Assembly (NCBI GenBank): GCA_902826155.1
Contig: CADEDU010000018.1
Span: 39,966 to 80,588 of the forward strand
Length of the DNA stretch: 40,623 bases
DNA from: an uncultured beta proteobacterium
GTDB lineage: Bacteria; Pseudomonadota; Gammaproteobacteria; Burkholderiales; SG8-39
Reading direction: 5' to 3'
Below, in pieces: positions 25,723-34,276 of the stretch (the first letter of the stretch is position 1; every line of letters starts with the position of its first letter). The translations under genes were made by a program, and so were the position numbers. The notes beneath the pieces are model-generated. The model ran no database searches. It had not been told where the DNA came from and saw only the letters and a program-made list of their open reading frames with translations.

Positions 25723-26485
25723 CGTGCGCCTCGCCGAGATAGATCTCCTGCACTCGCTCGTTGGCCTGGATCTCCTGCGGCGTGCCTTCGGCGACCACCG
25801 CGCCCTGATGCATGACGGTGATCACGTTGGCCATCGAGAACACCATGTCCATGTCGTGCTCGATCAGGATCGCGGTGACGCCCTTCTCGCGCGCGATGCG
25901 TTGGATCAACTGCACCATGCCGGGTTTGTCGGGCAGCGACATGCCCGCGGTCGGCTCATCGAGCAGCAGCAGCGTCGGTTCACAAGCCAGCGCGAGCGCG
26001 ACCTCGAGCCGGCGACGATCGCCGTACGCCAGCGCCGAACCGAGCTTGCCCGCGCGATCGGCCAACCCGAGCAACTCGAGCAGCGCATGCGCTTCGCGCA
26101 CCAACAACTTGTCGGCGGTCGCGCTCATGTTCCAGATGCGGCGCTGGTGAGCGAGCAGCGCGATCTGCACGTTCTGCAGCACCGTCGAGTTCTGGAAGAT
26201 GCTGTTGATCTGAAACGTGCGGCCCAGTCCGAGCCGCGTGCGCGCATGCGGCGGCAAGGCAGTGACGTCTGCGCCGTTGAACACCACCCGGCCGGAGTTG
26301 CTGCGTATCAAGCCGGTGAGCAGATTGAACAACGTGCTTTTGCCCGCGCCGTTGGGGCCGATCACCGCGCGCAGTTGGCCACGCGGCACGCTGAACGTCA
26401 CGTTGTTCACCGCACTCACGCCACCGAAATTGCGCGAGAGGTTCTCGACGATCAGGACCGGATCGCTGATCGACGCGCCGCTCAT
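25715..26485 (-). CDS. ABC transporter II ATP-binding protein, LivG type
   Basis: A 256-residue ATPase. Walker A is GPNGAGKS (43-50), Walker B LLLLDEPTAGM (172-182), and the switch His lies in LIEHDMDMVFSMA. The signature is LAYGD (152-156) rather than the LSYGQ usual in LivG. RTFQINSIFQNSTVLQNVQI is the Q-loop region. It overlaps the LivM-type stop by 4 bp (ATGA) and the LivF-type start by 8 bp. Confidence 0.94.
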   Translation of the reverse strand: MSGASISDPVLIVENLSRNFGGVSAVNNVTFSVPRGQLRAVIGPNGAGKSTLFNLLTGLIRSNSGRVVFNGADVTALPPHARTRLGLGRTFQINSIFQNSTVLQNVQIALLAHQRRIWNMSATADKLLVREAHALLELLGLADRAGKLGSALAYGDRRRLEVALALACEPTLLLLDEPTAGMSLPDKPGMVQLIQRIAREKGVTAILIEHDMDMVFSMANVITVMHQGAVVAEGTPQEIQANERVQEIYLGEAHDA

Positions 26486-27438
26486 TGACCCGCCCCCGAT
26501 CTCAGACCGACCTCTTCGTTGCGCACGCCGGCCCCTCTAGGCCGCAGGAAGCTGAGCAACCCGGCCGGGCGCAGCATCGCGATCACCAGGATCACGATGC
26601 CCAGAAAGAACATCCAGTACTCGGTCAGCCGTGGCAGCGCGAGCGACACGAGCTTGAGCAGCACCGCACCGACGATCGGGCCGGCGAAGTAGCTGGCGCC
26701 GCCCAGACAAACGGCGATGAACCCATCGGCCGACAGCAGCCAATGCGCCGAGCCCGGGAACATGCCGCGGTGATAGAACGCCTGCAGCACGCCGGCGACG
26801 CCCGCGAACGTACCCGCAACCACGAACGCCGCCAGTTGCACCCGACGCACATGAATGCCCAGGAACGCCGCGCGCCGCGCGTTGTCCTTGATGGCCAGCA
26901 ACGCATGACCGAACGGCGAGCGTCCGATGCGGTACAGCGCAGTGCCGGCAAGCAGCACGATCACCAGCACGAAGTAGTAGTACGCGTTCGGTGCCATGAG
27001 TACCGCATGCGGCGCGATGCCGGTCAGGCCGTCGTCACCCCCGGTGGCGCTCTGCCATTTCCAGATGACGGTGAACACGAGCTGACCGAACGCGAGCGAC
27101 AACATGATGAAGTAGGCGTAGCTCAGTCGCACGCAGAAAAAGCCGATTGCCAGCGCCGCGAGCGCGGCAACGATCGGCCCGGCAATCATGGCCGGCAGCA
27201 TTGCCACCCCCAGATGTTTCACCAGCAGGCCCGCGGTGTAGCCGCCGATGGCGAAGAACGCGGCATGACCGAGCGAGAGCATGCCGGCGTAGCCCACCAG
27301 CAGATTCAGGCTGAGCGCGAACAGCGTGAAGATCAGGATGTCGGTGCTCTGCACGATCACCACTTCGGGCGTGAGCACCGGCAGCAGCGCGAGAACGACG
27401 ATCAGGGCGACGACCCCGATGCGGGTGGTGTTCGTCAT
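26482..27438 (-). CDS. ABC transporter II permease, LivM type
   Basis: A 318-residue inner-membrane permease. It shows NLLVGYAGMLSLGHAAFFAI near the N-terminus, RLSYAYFIMLSLAFGQLVF in the middle, and ALLAIKDNARRAAFLGIHV, the EAA-like cytoplasmic loop that contacts the ATPases. The last part, GLLSFLRPRGAG, is typical of LivM ends. It starts within the LivH-type stop (ATGA overlap, 27435-27438) and pairs with that permease. Confidence 0.94.
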   Translation of the reverse strand: MTNTTRIGVVALIVVLALLPVLTPEVVIVQSTDILIFTLFALSLNLLVGYAGMLSLGHAAFFAIGGYTAGLLVKHLGVAMLPAMIAGPIVAALAALAIGFFCVRLSYAYFIMLSLAFGQLVFTVIWKWQSATGGDDGLTGIAPHAVLMAPNAYYYFVLVIVLLAGTALYRIGRSPFGHALLAIKDNARRAAFLGIHVRRVQLAAFVVAGTFAGVAGVLQAFYHRGMFPGSAHWLLSADGFIAVCLGGASYFAGPIVGAVLLKLVSLALPRLTEYWMFFLGIVILVIAMLRPAGLLSFLRPRGAGVRNEEVGLRSGAGQ

Positions 27439-28316
27439 CGGCTGATCGATTCCCTGCGGCCGAGCAGCCCGGTCGGCCGCACGATCAGCACCAGCGCCAT
27501 GAGCGCGAACACGAACGCCATCGCGAACTGCGGCACGATCAGAATGCCGAACGAGCGCACCATGCCGATCAGCAGCGCTGCGAGCAGCGCACCCGGAATG
27601 CTGCCCAGCCCGCCCACCACGACCACCACGAACGCATCGATGATCGCGTCGAGATCGCTACCGAGTGCTGCACCGGAGAGCGGCGCGGAGAGCACGCCGG
27701 CCATGCCCGCCAACCAGGCAGCCAGCGCAAACACGCCGGTGTAGATCGCGCGCTCGTTGATCCCCAACGCAGCGCTCATGTCGCGGTCTTGCGCGATCGC
27801 GCGGACCAGCGTGCCCCAGCGGGTGCGATAGACCAGCCACCACAGCCCCAGTCCGATCAGCACGCCGGCGATGACGATGACGGCGTAGTAGCTCGGAAAC
27901 GTGACGCCGAAGATCGACACGGCGCCCGGCAGTCCGCTCGGGAACGGCACGGTCTTGCTCTCCAGTCCCCAGATGAAGCGGATCACGTCGGCGACGATGA
28001 ACGAGAGCGCGATCGTCGGCAGCAGTTGCACCAGGTGATCGGCGTGGTACAGCTTGCGAAACAGCGCGATCTCCATCAGCGCGCCCAGCCCGGCGAGCAC
28101 CAGCGGCGCGATGATCAGCGTGAGCCAGAAGCTCGCCCCCGACTCCGCCAGCAGCAACGTGCCGGAGTACGCGAGATAGGCCGCAAGCATGAAGAACGCG
28201 CCGTGCGCCAGTTGCAGCACTCCGCATACGCCGAAGATCAGCGACAGGCCGGATGCGAGCAGGAACAGGATCGCGGCCGACACCAGGCCGCTCACGATCT
28301 GCAGGCCAAGCAGCAT
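27435..28316 (-). CDS. ABC transporter II permease, LivH type
   Basis: A 293-residue inner-membrane permease with about eight hydrophobic segments. SGLSLIFGVCGVLQLAHGAFF early and VVVVGGLGSIPGALLAALLI late are the LivH hallmarks; LVRAIAQDRDMSAALGI is the ATPase-contact loop. The start ATG 28316 lies 9 bp after the binding-protein stop. Unlike transporter I, no hairpin separates binding protein and permease here. Confidence 0.94.
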   Translation of the reverse strand: MLLGLQIVSGLVSAAILFLLASGLSLIFGVCGVLQLAHGAFFMLAAYLAYSGTLLLAESGASFWLTLIIAPLVLAGLGALMEIALFRKLYHADHLVQLLPTIALSFIVADVIRFIWGLESKTVPFPSGLPGAVSIFGVTFPSYYAVIVIAGVLIGLGLWWLVYRTRWGTLVRAIAQDRDMSAALGINERAIYTGVFALAAWLAGMAGVLSAPLSGAALGSDLDAIIDAFVVVVVGGLGSIPGALLAALLIGMVRSFGILIVPQFAMAFVFALMALVLIVRPTGLLGRRESISR

Positions 28317-28325
28317 CGGTGCGGC

Positions 28326-29573
28326 CTACTTCTTGGTGCGCAGTTTTTCGATCTCGGCTTTGCTCGGCAGGAACGGCTCGGCCTTGAGCAACGTGGCGTT
28401 GCGCATCCCGGCGCGCTTGTGCGTTTCGTCCCAGGTGAGATAGCCCATCCACCAGCCGGTGTTGGCCTGGTGATCGAACTCACGCACGGTGATCTCGCCC
28501 ATGATCGGGTGGTCGATGCTCAGGCCCTTGGCCGCGTCGATCATCGCTTCGCGATCGATCTTGCCGGCCTTCTCGAGCGCCTTCTTGATGAAGCGCAGCG
28601 TCGTGTGCGCATTGACCGACTGCTCGGCGGGCAGCTGGTTCCAACGTTTGCGGTAGGCGTCGTAGATCGCCTTGCTGGCGGGCGTGTCGAGCGGCGGGTA
28701 GAGATAGTCGGTGCCGGTGAAGATGCCCTCCGGAATGTCGGCCTTGTTGGTGAACCCGGCGCTGTTGATGACCATGCCGATGCTCGGGTGCACCCCGATC
28801 GCGCTCTTGAACAAACCGAACGCGGTGCCCTGCCTGACGAATGCGGGCGCGCCTGCGGCGACCAGTCCGCCGAACATGACCGCCTGCGGGCGCTTGGACA
28901 GGATCGCGGTCAGGTTCGGGGTGAAGTCGGTGGTGCCAAGCGGCACCCAGAACTCGCAGCCGGACATGACTTCGACCTCAGGCTTCAATTCCTTCAGGCG
29001 CGCCATGACGACCTTGGTGATGTCGCGGCCGTAGGCGTAGTCGTAGCCGATGGTGCAGTACTTGGTGTGCGGCTGCTTGGCCAGCGCTTCGGCGATGCCA
29101 GCCCCCAGCACACGATCGTTGGTGATCAAGCGAAAGAAGTAGCGATGCCCGGCCTCCTCCGACAGGAAGCGCGAGTACCCGATCATCGTGAAGAACGGGA
29201 TCTTCAGTTCGCGCGCCAATGCCGTCATGGCGGCGGAGGTACCGCTGCCGGTCGAACCGATGATGATCTGCGCGCCCTGTGCGGCGAGTTCACGAAAGTG
29301 CTTGCTCGCCTCTTCGGGCTGCGACTTGTCGTCGCGGGTGATCAGTTCGATCTGCTGGCCGAGGATGCCGCCGGCCTTGTTGATTTCCTCGACCGCCATG
29401 ACCGCGCCCTGCCGGCCAGGCACGCCGCCGATGGCGAGCGGCCCGCTCATCGAGCTGATGTCACCGATCAGGATCTTGTTCTGCGCCAGCGCCGGGGTCG
29501 GGGCCAGCACCGCCGCGCCCGCCAACACCAAGCCAACGCAAACACCCAGCAGCGCTCTCACGCTCGTTGTCAT
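28326..29573 (-). CDS. ABC transporter II periplasmic substrate-binding protein
   Basis: A 415-residue binding protein of the branched-chain amino acid family. The signal peptide has a hydrophobic core at about 8-27 and cleavage after ALA before QNKILIGDISSMSGPLAIGG. VEEINKAGGILGQQIELITR is the family signature, followed by IIIGSTGSGTSAAMT. The ligand is unknown. The start ATG 29573 has GGAGGAG upstream; the open frame extends to 29750 without support. It follows an MFS exporter and a luciferase-like monooxygenase on the same strand after a 192-bp gap, and leads directly into its permease genes. Confidence 0.94.
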   Translation of the reverse strand: MTTSVRALLGVCVGLVLAGAAVLAPTPALAQNKILIGDISSMSGPLAIGGVPGRQGAVMAVEEINKAGGILGQQIELITRDDKSQPEEASKHFRELAAQGAQIIIGSTGSGTSAAMTALARELKIPFFTMIGYSRFLSEEAGHRYFFRLITNDRVLGAGIAEALAKQPHTKYCTIGYDYAYGRDITKVVMARLKELKPEVEVMSGCEFWVPLGTTDFTPNLTAILSKRPQAVMFGGLVAAGAPAFVRQGTAFGLFKSAIGVHPSIGMVINSAGFTNKADIPEGIFTGTDYLYPPLDTPASKAIYDAYRKRWNQLPAEQSVNAHTTLRFIKKALEKAGKIDREAMIDAAKGLSIDHPIMGEITVREFDHQANTGWWMGYLTWDETHKRAGMRNATLLKAEPFLPSKAEIEKLRTKK

Positions 29574-29713
29574 GCTCGTCTCCTCCTTCGGTAGCCATTC
29601 TTGCCGCGCGACCGGGCGGGTGTCCCGCCGTTGTCTGATGCTCCCGATCGGTACGCGCGAGGGATGCGGCTCGATGGTATGTCGCGGCCCCGCGCACCGA
29701 CAAGCTCCCAATT

Positions 29714-29757
29714 GAAGGGACAGCGAACGAAGGGACAGCGGACGTGGCAAGGACAGC
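29714..29757. repeat. Short direct repeats in the leader of the transporter II operon
   Basis: GAAGGGACAGCG occurs at 29714-29725 and again at 29729-29740, a 15-bp period, with a related AAGGACAGC at 29749-29757. They lie in the 192-bp gap upstream of the binding-protein gene, just after the monooxygenase stop. They could be regulator sites or slippage products. The same gap has a 6-bp hairpin, GGCGGG-TGT-CCCGCC (29615-29629), closer to the binding-protein start. Confidence 0.6.
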
Positions 29758-29765
29758 CGCGCCGA

Positions 29766-30851
29766 TCAGCGCAATGCAGCATTCACCCTTGGCAACACCT
29801 GTTCGGCCATCAGCGCCATCGAGCGCCGCGCCAGACCGGCGTCGGCCCAATCGATGCCGGTGTAGTAGAGCGTGCCGAACGATCCGACCTGCTCGCGCAA
29901 TGCGAGGAGTTGATCGACCACGCTGCTCACGGTGCCGGCGATCACCTGCGTTGCCAGCGACTGCTCGAGCGTGATCTGCGCTTCGGGCTGATCGGGATGC
30001 GCCGCGAACAGCGCGAGCCGGCCGCCGCGCGCGATCTTGCGCATCAGGTTCGAGAAGTAGAAGCCGTACGGCCCCTCGACGCTGCGGGCGTAGCGGCGCG
30101 CGGTCGCTTCGTCATCGGCGACGAAGATGCACTTGGCGACATGCCAGCCGCCGGTGTCCTCGATCAGCCCGGCGTTGCGCCGACCTTCGAGATACTTGGG
30201 TCGATGCGTGGCGATCCAGTGCGCCTGCACGTACTGACACGAGATCACGTCCCAGCCGCGCTGCGCCGCCATCGCGATGCCGTGCGAATGCGGCGCGAGT
30301 GCCGTCACCCGCACCGGCGGATGCGGGCGCTGCAGCGGCTTGGGCGCGATCCCCTGGCCGATCTCCGGATAGAACGTGCGCACCGTCGAGACATCGAAGA
30401 ATTCGCCTCGGATCGCATACGGCGCCTCACCCCACCAGATGTGCTGGATCTGATCGAACACCTCGACCATCTTGCGATTGCGGTCGACCTTGGCGTTGCC
30501 GAACACCTCGATGTCGGAGGCTTGCCCGCCCGGACCGATGCCCCACACCAGCCGGCCGTCGGTGAGGTGATCCATCATCGCGATGTGCCCGGCAAGCATC
30601 GCCGGGTGATACACGGGCAGATTGACCACGCCCGGGCCGAGACGGATGCGCTTCGTTTCCGGCACCAGCCGCGCGATGAACATCAGCGCCGAGGTGATCG
30701 GCTCGGCCAGATCGGTGAAATGCTCGCCGACCAGCGCCTCCTCGTAGCCCAGCCGATCGGCGAGCACGATCGCATCGATGTTCTCGCGCAACACCGTGCG
30801 GTAGTCGCGATCGAGCGGATGCACCGGCTGGGTGAAATAGGCGAGCTTCAT
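29766..30851 (-). CDS. LLM class (luciferase-like) flavin-dependent monooxygenase
   Basis: A 361-residue TIM-barrel oxidoreductase of the bacterial luciferase family, which uses FMNH2 or F420. The N-terminal MKLAYFTQPVHPLDRDYRTV, an ADRLGYEEALVGEHF segment, and GVVNLPVYHPAMLAGHIAMMDHLTDGRL are the usual family blocks, the last with the conserved HP. GIGPGG lies in the flavin phosphate region. It begins 9 bp after the MFS gene, so the two are co-transcribed. No reductase partner is seen. Substrates in this family range from long-chain aldehydes to sulfonates and heterocycles; none can be assigned. Confidence 0.92.
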   Translation of the reverse strand: MKLAYFTQPVHPLDRDYRTVLRENIDAIVLADRLGYEEALVGEHFTDLAEPITSALMFIARLVPETKRIRLGPGVVNLPVYHPAMLAGHIAMMDHLTDGRLVWGIGPGGQASDIEVFGNAKVDRNRKMVEVFDQIQHIWWGEAPYAIRGEFFDVSTVRTFYPEIGQGIAPKPLQRPHPPVRVTALAPHSHGIAMAAQRGWDVISCQYVQAHWIATHRPKYLEGRRNAGLIEDTGGWHVAKCIFVADDEATARRYARSVEGPYGFYFSNLMRKIARGGRLALFAAHPDQPEAQITLEQSLATQVIAGTVSSVVDQLLALREQVGSFGTLYYTGIDWADAGLARRSMALMAEQVLPRVNAALR

Positions 30852-30860
30852 GCGGATCGA

Positions 30861-32252
30861 CTATGGAATGTCATGGGGACGCTTCTCGTGGTGATATCGC
30901 GTTCGAAGCGCCAGCGCAAGCAGGCCAAGCGCAGCGCCCAGCAGCGCGAACGACCACGCGAACGCGCGCGCACCCAGATGCTGCTGCAGCCAGGCGTACA
31001 GTGCACTGATCAGCGCTGCACCGAGCACGAGCCCCACCAGTCGGGTAACGTTCATCAGGCTGCCGGCAACGCCGCGCTCGGCGATCGGCAGATGACTCGT
31101 GGTTGCATCGGCCTGACCCAGTTGAAACACGCCGAGTCCTACACCGACGACGAACAGCGCGGCCGCGATCCCCACAAGGGACGCTTCGTAGCTGATCGCC
31201 ACACCGATCGACAGCAGACCGAGGCCACTCAAGGCCACGCCAAGCCGCACGAGCCGGCGCGCTGCGAGATGTCGCATGACCGATCCCGCCAGCCCATTGG
31301 CCACGATCGAGCCGATCGGGAACAGCGCGAGCAACGCCCCTGATCCCACCGTGGAGTAGTCGCTGCGATCGGCCAGCCAGTACGGCAGCAGCAGCATGAT
31401 CGCGAAACAGCACAGGTTGATCAGCACCGCCGCGAACTGCAGCGACGCGAACGCGGGCGTCAGAAACGCGCGAACCGGCAGGATCGGCTCCGGGTACGCG
31501 GCCTCATGCCGGACGAACAGCGTGAACGCGACGGCGCCAGCGACGGACAAACCAATCGCGACAAGCGCGTGGCGTTCGGCGAAGCTCAGCAACAGCGCCA
31601 GGCACGTCAGCGTCGTCACCAGCAACGCTGCACCAAGCCAGTCGATGCGCGGGGCCGCCGCGCGCTGCAAGTGCGTGTGCGGAATCGCCGCCGAGAGCAC
31701 CAACGCGAGCAGCGCGAGCGGCACGCGGAACCAGAACACGCCCGGCCAGTCGGTCCAGGGCAGCAGCAGGCCGCCCGCGATCGGCCCGATCGCAACGCCG
31801 ACGCTGAACAGCATCAGGTAGATCGCCAGCACGCGGCGTTTGTGCGTCTCGGGAAACAGCAACGTAGCCAGCGCAGGCGCGCACGCCATCGCAATGCCCA
31901 CCGCGAGACCTTGCACCATGCGCAGCACGATCAGCGCCGAGTAGGTCGGCGCGAATCCGCATGCCAGATGCGCCAGGGCACAAGTGGCCAGACCGAGCTG
32001 GAAGATGCGCCGATGACCGTACAGATCGCCCAGCTTGCCGAACACGATCGACAGGCTCGACTGCGCGATCACGAAACCGATGATGATCCAGCGGATGTCA
32101 CCGAGTGCGATATCGAACGCGCGCGTGATCGCCGGGAACGCCACGTTGACCGAACTATCGAGCGGCCCGAGCAGGCTGCCCAGACAGACGATCGCCAGCC
32201 CGATGCGGGCACTACGCAGCGGTTCGATTGCAGCGATGCGGGATGCAGTCAT
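30861..32252 (-). CDS. MFS transporter, DHA2 (EmrB/QacA-like) family
   Basis: A 463-residue major facilitator with about 14 hydrophobic helices. The first helix contains GPLDSSVNVAFPAI, resembling the DHA2 motif LDxTIVNVALP, and FGKLGDLYGHRRIF is the inter-helix motif A. RMVQGLAVGIAMACAPALA matches the antiporter motif region. Such proteins usually export drugs or metabolites with proton uptake. ATG 32252 opens just ahead of the first helix; a longer open frame to 32444 runs through the tandem repeats and is rejected. It leads the monooxygenase gene, suggesting export of, or resistance to, the monooxygenase substrate or product. Confidence 0.9.
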   Translation of the reverse strand: MTASRIAAIEPLRSARIGLAIVCLGSLLGPLDSSVNVAFPAITRAFDIALGDIRWIIIGFVIAQSSLSIVFGKLGDLYGHRRIFQLGLATCALAHLACGFAPTYSALIVLRMVQGLAVGIAMACAPALATLLFPETHKRRVLAIYLMLFSVGVAIGPIAGGLLLPWTDWPGVFWFRVPLALLALVLSAAIPHTHLQRAAAPRIDWLGAALLVTTLTCLALLLSFAERHALVAIGLSVAGAVAFTLFVRHEAAYPEPILPVRAFLTPAFASLQFAAVLINLCCFAIMLLLPYWLADRSDYSTVGSGALLALFPIGSIVANGLAGSVMRHLAARRLVRLGVALSGLGLLSIGVAISYEASLVGIAAALFVVGVGLGVFQLGQADATTSHLPIAERGVAGSLMNVTRLVGLVLGAALISALYAWLQQHLGARAFAWSFALLGAALGLLALALRTRYHHEKRPHDIP

Positions 32253-32374
32253 CGACGCTCGGTGGACCAGAATCGGCGCGGAGTGTGACGTACGCCGCGA
32301 GGCAAGGCGAGCACAGCGTCGGGCACGGCGATGCGCTACCGACAATACCGACCGCAAGCCGCGAGCGCGCTCGA

Positions 32375-32443
32375 GCTGGTACAGCGGTGTCGCTGCGGCT
32401 GGTACAGCGGTGTCGCTGCGGCTGGTACAGCGGCGTCGCTGCA
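32375..32443. repeat. Tandem repeat, 3 x 23 bp, each unit with a hairpin
   Basis: Three contiguous 23-bp units (32375-32397, 32398-32420, 32421-32443). The first two are identical; the third differs at two positions. Each holds CAGCG-GTGT-CGCTG (GCGT... loop variant GCGT in unit three), a perfect 5-bp inverted repeat, at 32382, 32405 and 32428. The array ends 13 bases before the ATG of the DUF3592 gene and lies in the 204-bp divergent gap facing the MFS gene. The unit is not a multiple of three, so it is not coding. It could be an operator array or an RNA structure over the ribosome site. Confidence 0.85.
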
Positions 32444-32456
32444 CCCGTCACCCCAC

Positions 32457-34196
32457 ATGACCACCCACCGCAAAATCTCCAACTCCAGTCGCCTGGCCGG
32501 CGGCTGCGTGGCCGTGTTCGCGCTGCCGTTCGCCGCCGTCGGCCTCTTGCTGCTGGGCCTGGCGATCTCGGACGTCTGGGAGTCGATCCGCATGCGCAGT
32601 TGGGTCGAAACACCTGCCCGCGTGCTGGAGACACGCCTGTCCGAAACGCGCGGAGACTCGACCACCTACCGCGTCGAGGCGCAGTACGAGTACTCGTTCC
32701 AGGGCAATCGCTACGTCGGCACGCGCGTGGCGATCAACTCGACCAGTGACAACGTCGGCTCGTTTCACCAGGATGCGTACGCCGAGTTGCGCCGCGCGCG
32801 CGACCAGAATCTGCGCGTTCCCGCGTTCGTCAATCCGGCACAACCGCACCAGGCCGTGCTGTACCGGCAGATGCGTTGGGGATTGTTCGCGATGAAGCTG
32901 CTCGGCGGCGCCGTATTCGGGGGTGCGGGACTGTGGCTGCTCATCGGTGCGCAGATCGGCAAGCGCCGCCATCGCGAGGAGGAGAACCGGCGCCTGATGC
33001 ATCCCGACCAGCCCTGGCGCTGGCGCGAGGAATGGCGCGACGGACGCATTCCGGGCAGCGCGAGCCGCGGCGCGATGCTGTTCGTATGGATGTTCGCGGG
33101 CATCTGGAACGCGATCAGCGCGCCGCTGCCGTTTCTGATCGCAGGCGATGTCGCCCGAGGCAACAAGGCCGCGCTCATCGGTTGGCTCTTTCCGGTCGTT
33201 GGCGCGGGGTTGTTGGTGTGGGCGATCCGCTCCACCCTGCGCTGGCGCCGCTTCGGTCGCTCGGCGCTGGTGATGCAGCGCGTGCCGGCGAAACTCGGCG
33301 GCGAAGTACGCGTTGCGGTCGAAACGCGTGCGCCGATCGATGCACCGCAGGGCATCACCGTCAGCCTGAGCTGCATCGAACGCGTCACCGCCAGGCGTCG
33401 CGGCGAAGACAACAGCTCGGAGCGCATCCTCTACCAGGATCGCAAACAACTCCCCGCCAGCGAAGTTGTCGCCAGCACTAACGGCTGGCGTCTGCCGCTC
33501 CGATTCATGCTGCCGGTCGATCAGCCGCAGACCGATCTCAGCACGGGCGATCGCCAGGTGGTGTGGCGCATCGACGTCGACGCCGCGATGCCTGGCGTCG
33601 ACTTCCACGACCAGTTCGAGATTCCGGTGTTCGGGCACGCCCATCCGAGCCAGTCGAAAGCCGACGCGCCGCCCTCACGCAAAACCAAGCCAGCAATCGC
33701 GGAGATGCAAGCGCTGCTGAGCGCGCAAGGGATCGAGCTCGGTACCGCTTCCGATGGCGCGCCGACGTTGCATCTGCGCCGCGCGCGACATCGCGGTGTC
33801 ACGCTGGGTGCCGGCGCGTTCACGCTGATCTGGTTCGGCGCCATCGCGTTCATGCTCATGCACGGCGCCCCGCTGTGGTTCAGCGCGATCTTCATGCTGT
33901 TCGGTCTGCTCATCGCCTACATCACCCTCGACCTGCTGCTCGATCGGGCGACGATCACGTTGCAGCCCGATGCGATCGAACTGCGGCGCGGCTGGTTCGG
34001 TGCGGGCAAGCTGCGCAGGTTCGAGCGCGGATCGATACGATCGTTGCAGATCACGCGCGGCATGCAGGCCGGCAACCGGCTCTACCACGACATCAAGATC
34101 GAGATGATCGGATCGCGTCCAGTCGCACTCGCCCGCGCTGTCGGCGATCTCGAAACCGCGGAGCGCATCAAGGGGTGGCTCGAGCAACCGCGTTGA
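32457..34196 (+). CDS. DUF3592 domain membrane protein
   Basis: A 579-residue membrane protein. Hydrophobic segments lie near residues 14-36, 143-165, two between about 205 and 262, and a pair at about 445-495. The region between the first two (about 48-138) is the DUF3592 domain, including TTYRVEAQYEYSFQGNRYVG and VPAFVNPAQPHQAVLY. The rest alternates soluble beta-rich parts with membrane helices and ends in a PH-like basic domain. Function is unknown. ATG 32457 lacks a visible ribosome site and follows the tandem repeat closely; the open frame extends upstream only through the repeats. The next gene is 80 bp downstream. Confidence 0.85.
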   Translation: MTTHRKISNSSRLAGGCVAVFALPFAAVGLLLLGLAISDVWESIRMRSWVETPARVLETRLSETRGDSTTYRVEAQYEYSFQGNRYVGTRVAINSTSDNVGSFHQDAYAELRRARDQNLRVPAFVNPAQPHQAVLYRQMRWGLFAMKLLGGAVFGGAGLWLLIGAQIGKRRHREEENRRLMHPDQPWRWREEWRDGRIPGSASRGAMLFVWMFAGIWNAISAPLPFLIAGDVARGNKAALIGWLFPVVGAGLLVWAIRSTLRWRRFGRSALVMQRVPAKLGGEVRVAVETRAPIDAPQGITVSLSCIERVTARRRGEDNSSERILYQDRKQLPASEVVASTNGWRLPLRFMLPVDQPQTDLSTGDRQVVWRIDVDAAMPGVDFHDQFEIPVFGHAHPSQSKADAPPSRKTKPAIAEMQALLSAQGIELGTASDGAPTLHLRRARHRGVTLGAGAFTLIWFGAIAFMLMHGAPLWFSAIFMLFGLLIAYITLDLLLDRATITLQPDAIELRRGWFGAGKLRRFERGSIRSLQITRGMQAGNRLYHDIKIEMIGSRPVALARAVGDLETAERIKGWLEQPR

Positions 34197-34276
34197 TCCG
34201 TTCACCCTGGAGGCGCGAACCTGGGTGAGAATCGCCCCAGAATCGCGTCCTCAACGAAACGCCTCGGAGTCCCGCC

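Noticed and set aside
27789..29594. 601-codon plus-strand open frame across the transporter II genes
   Set aside because: It runs antisense through a permease and a binding-protein gene, both fully supported.
32375..32443. Tandem units considered as a CRISPR array
   Set aside because: The units are directly contiguous, with no spacers, and no cas genes are present.
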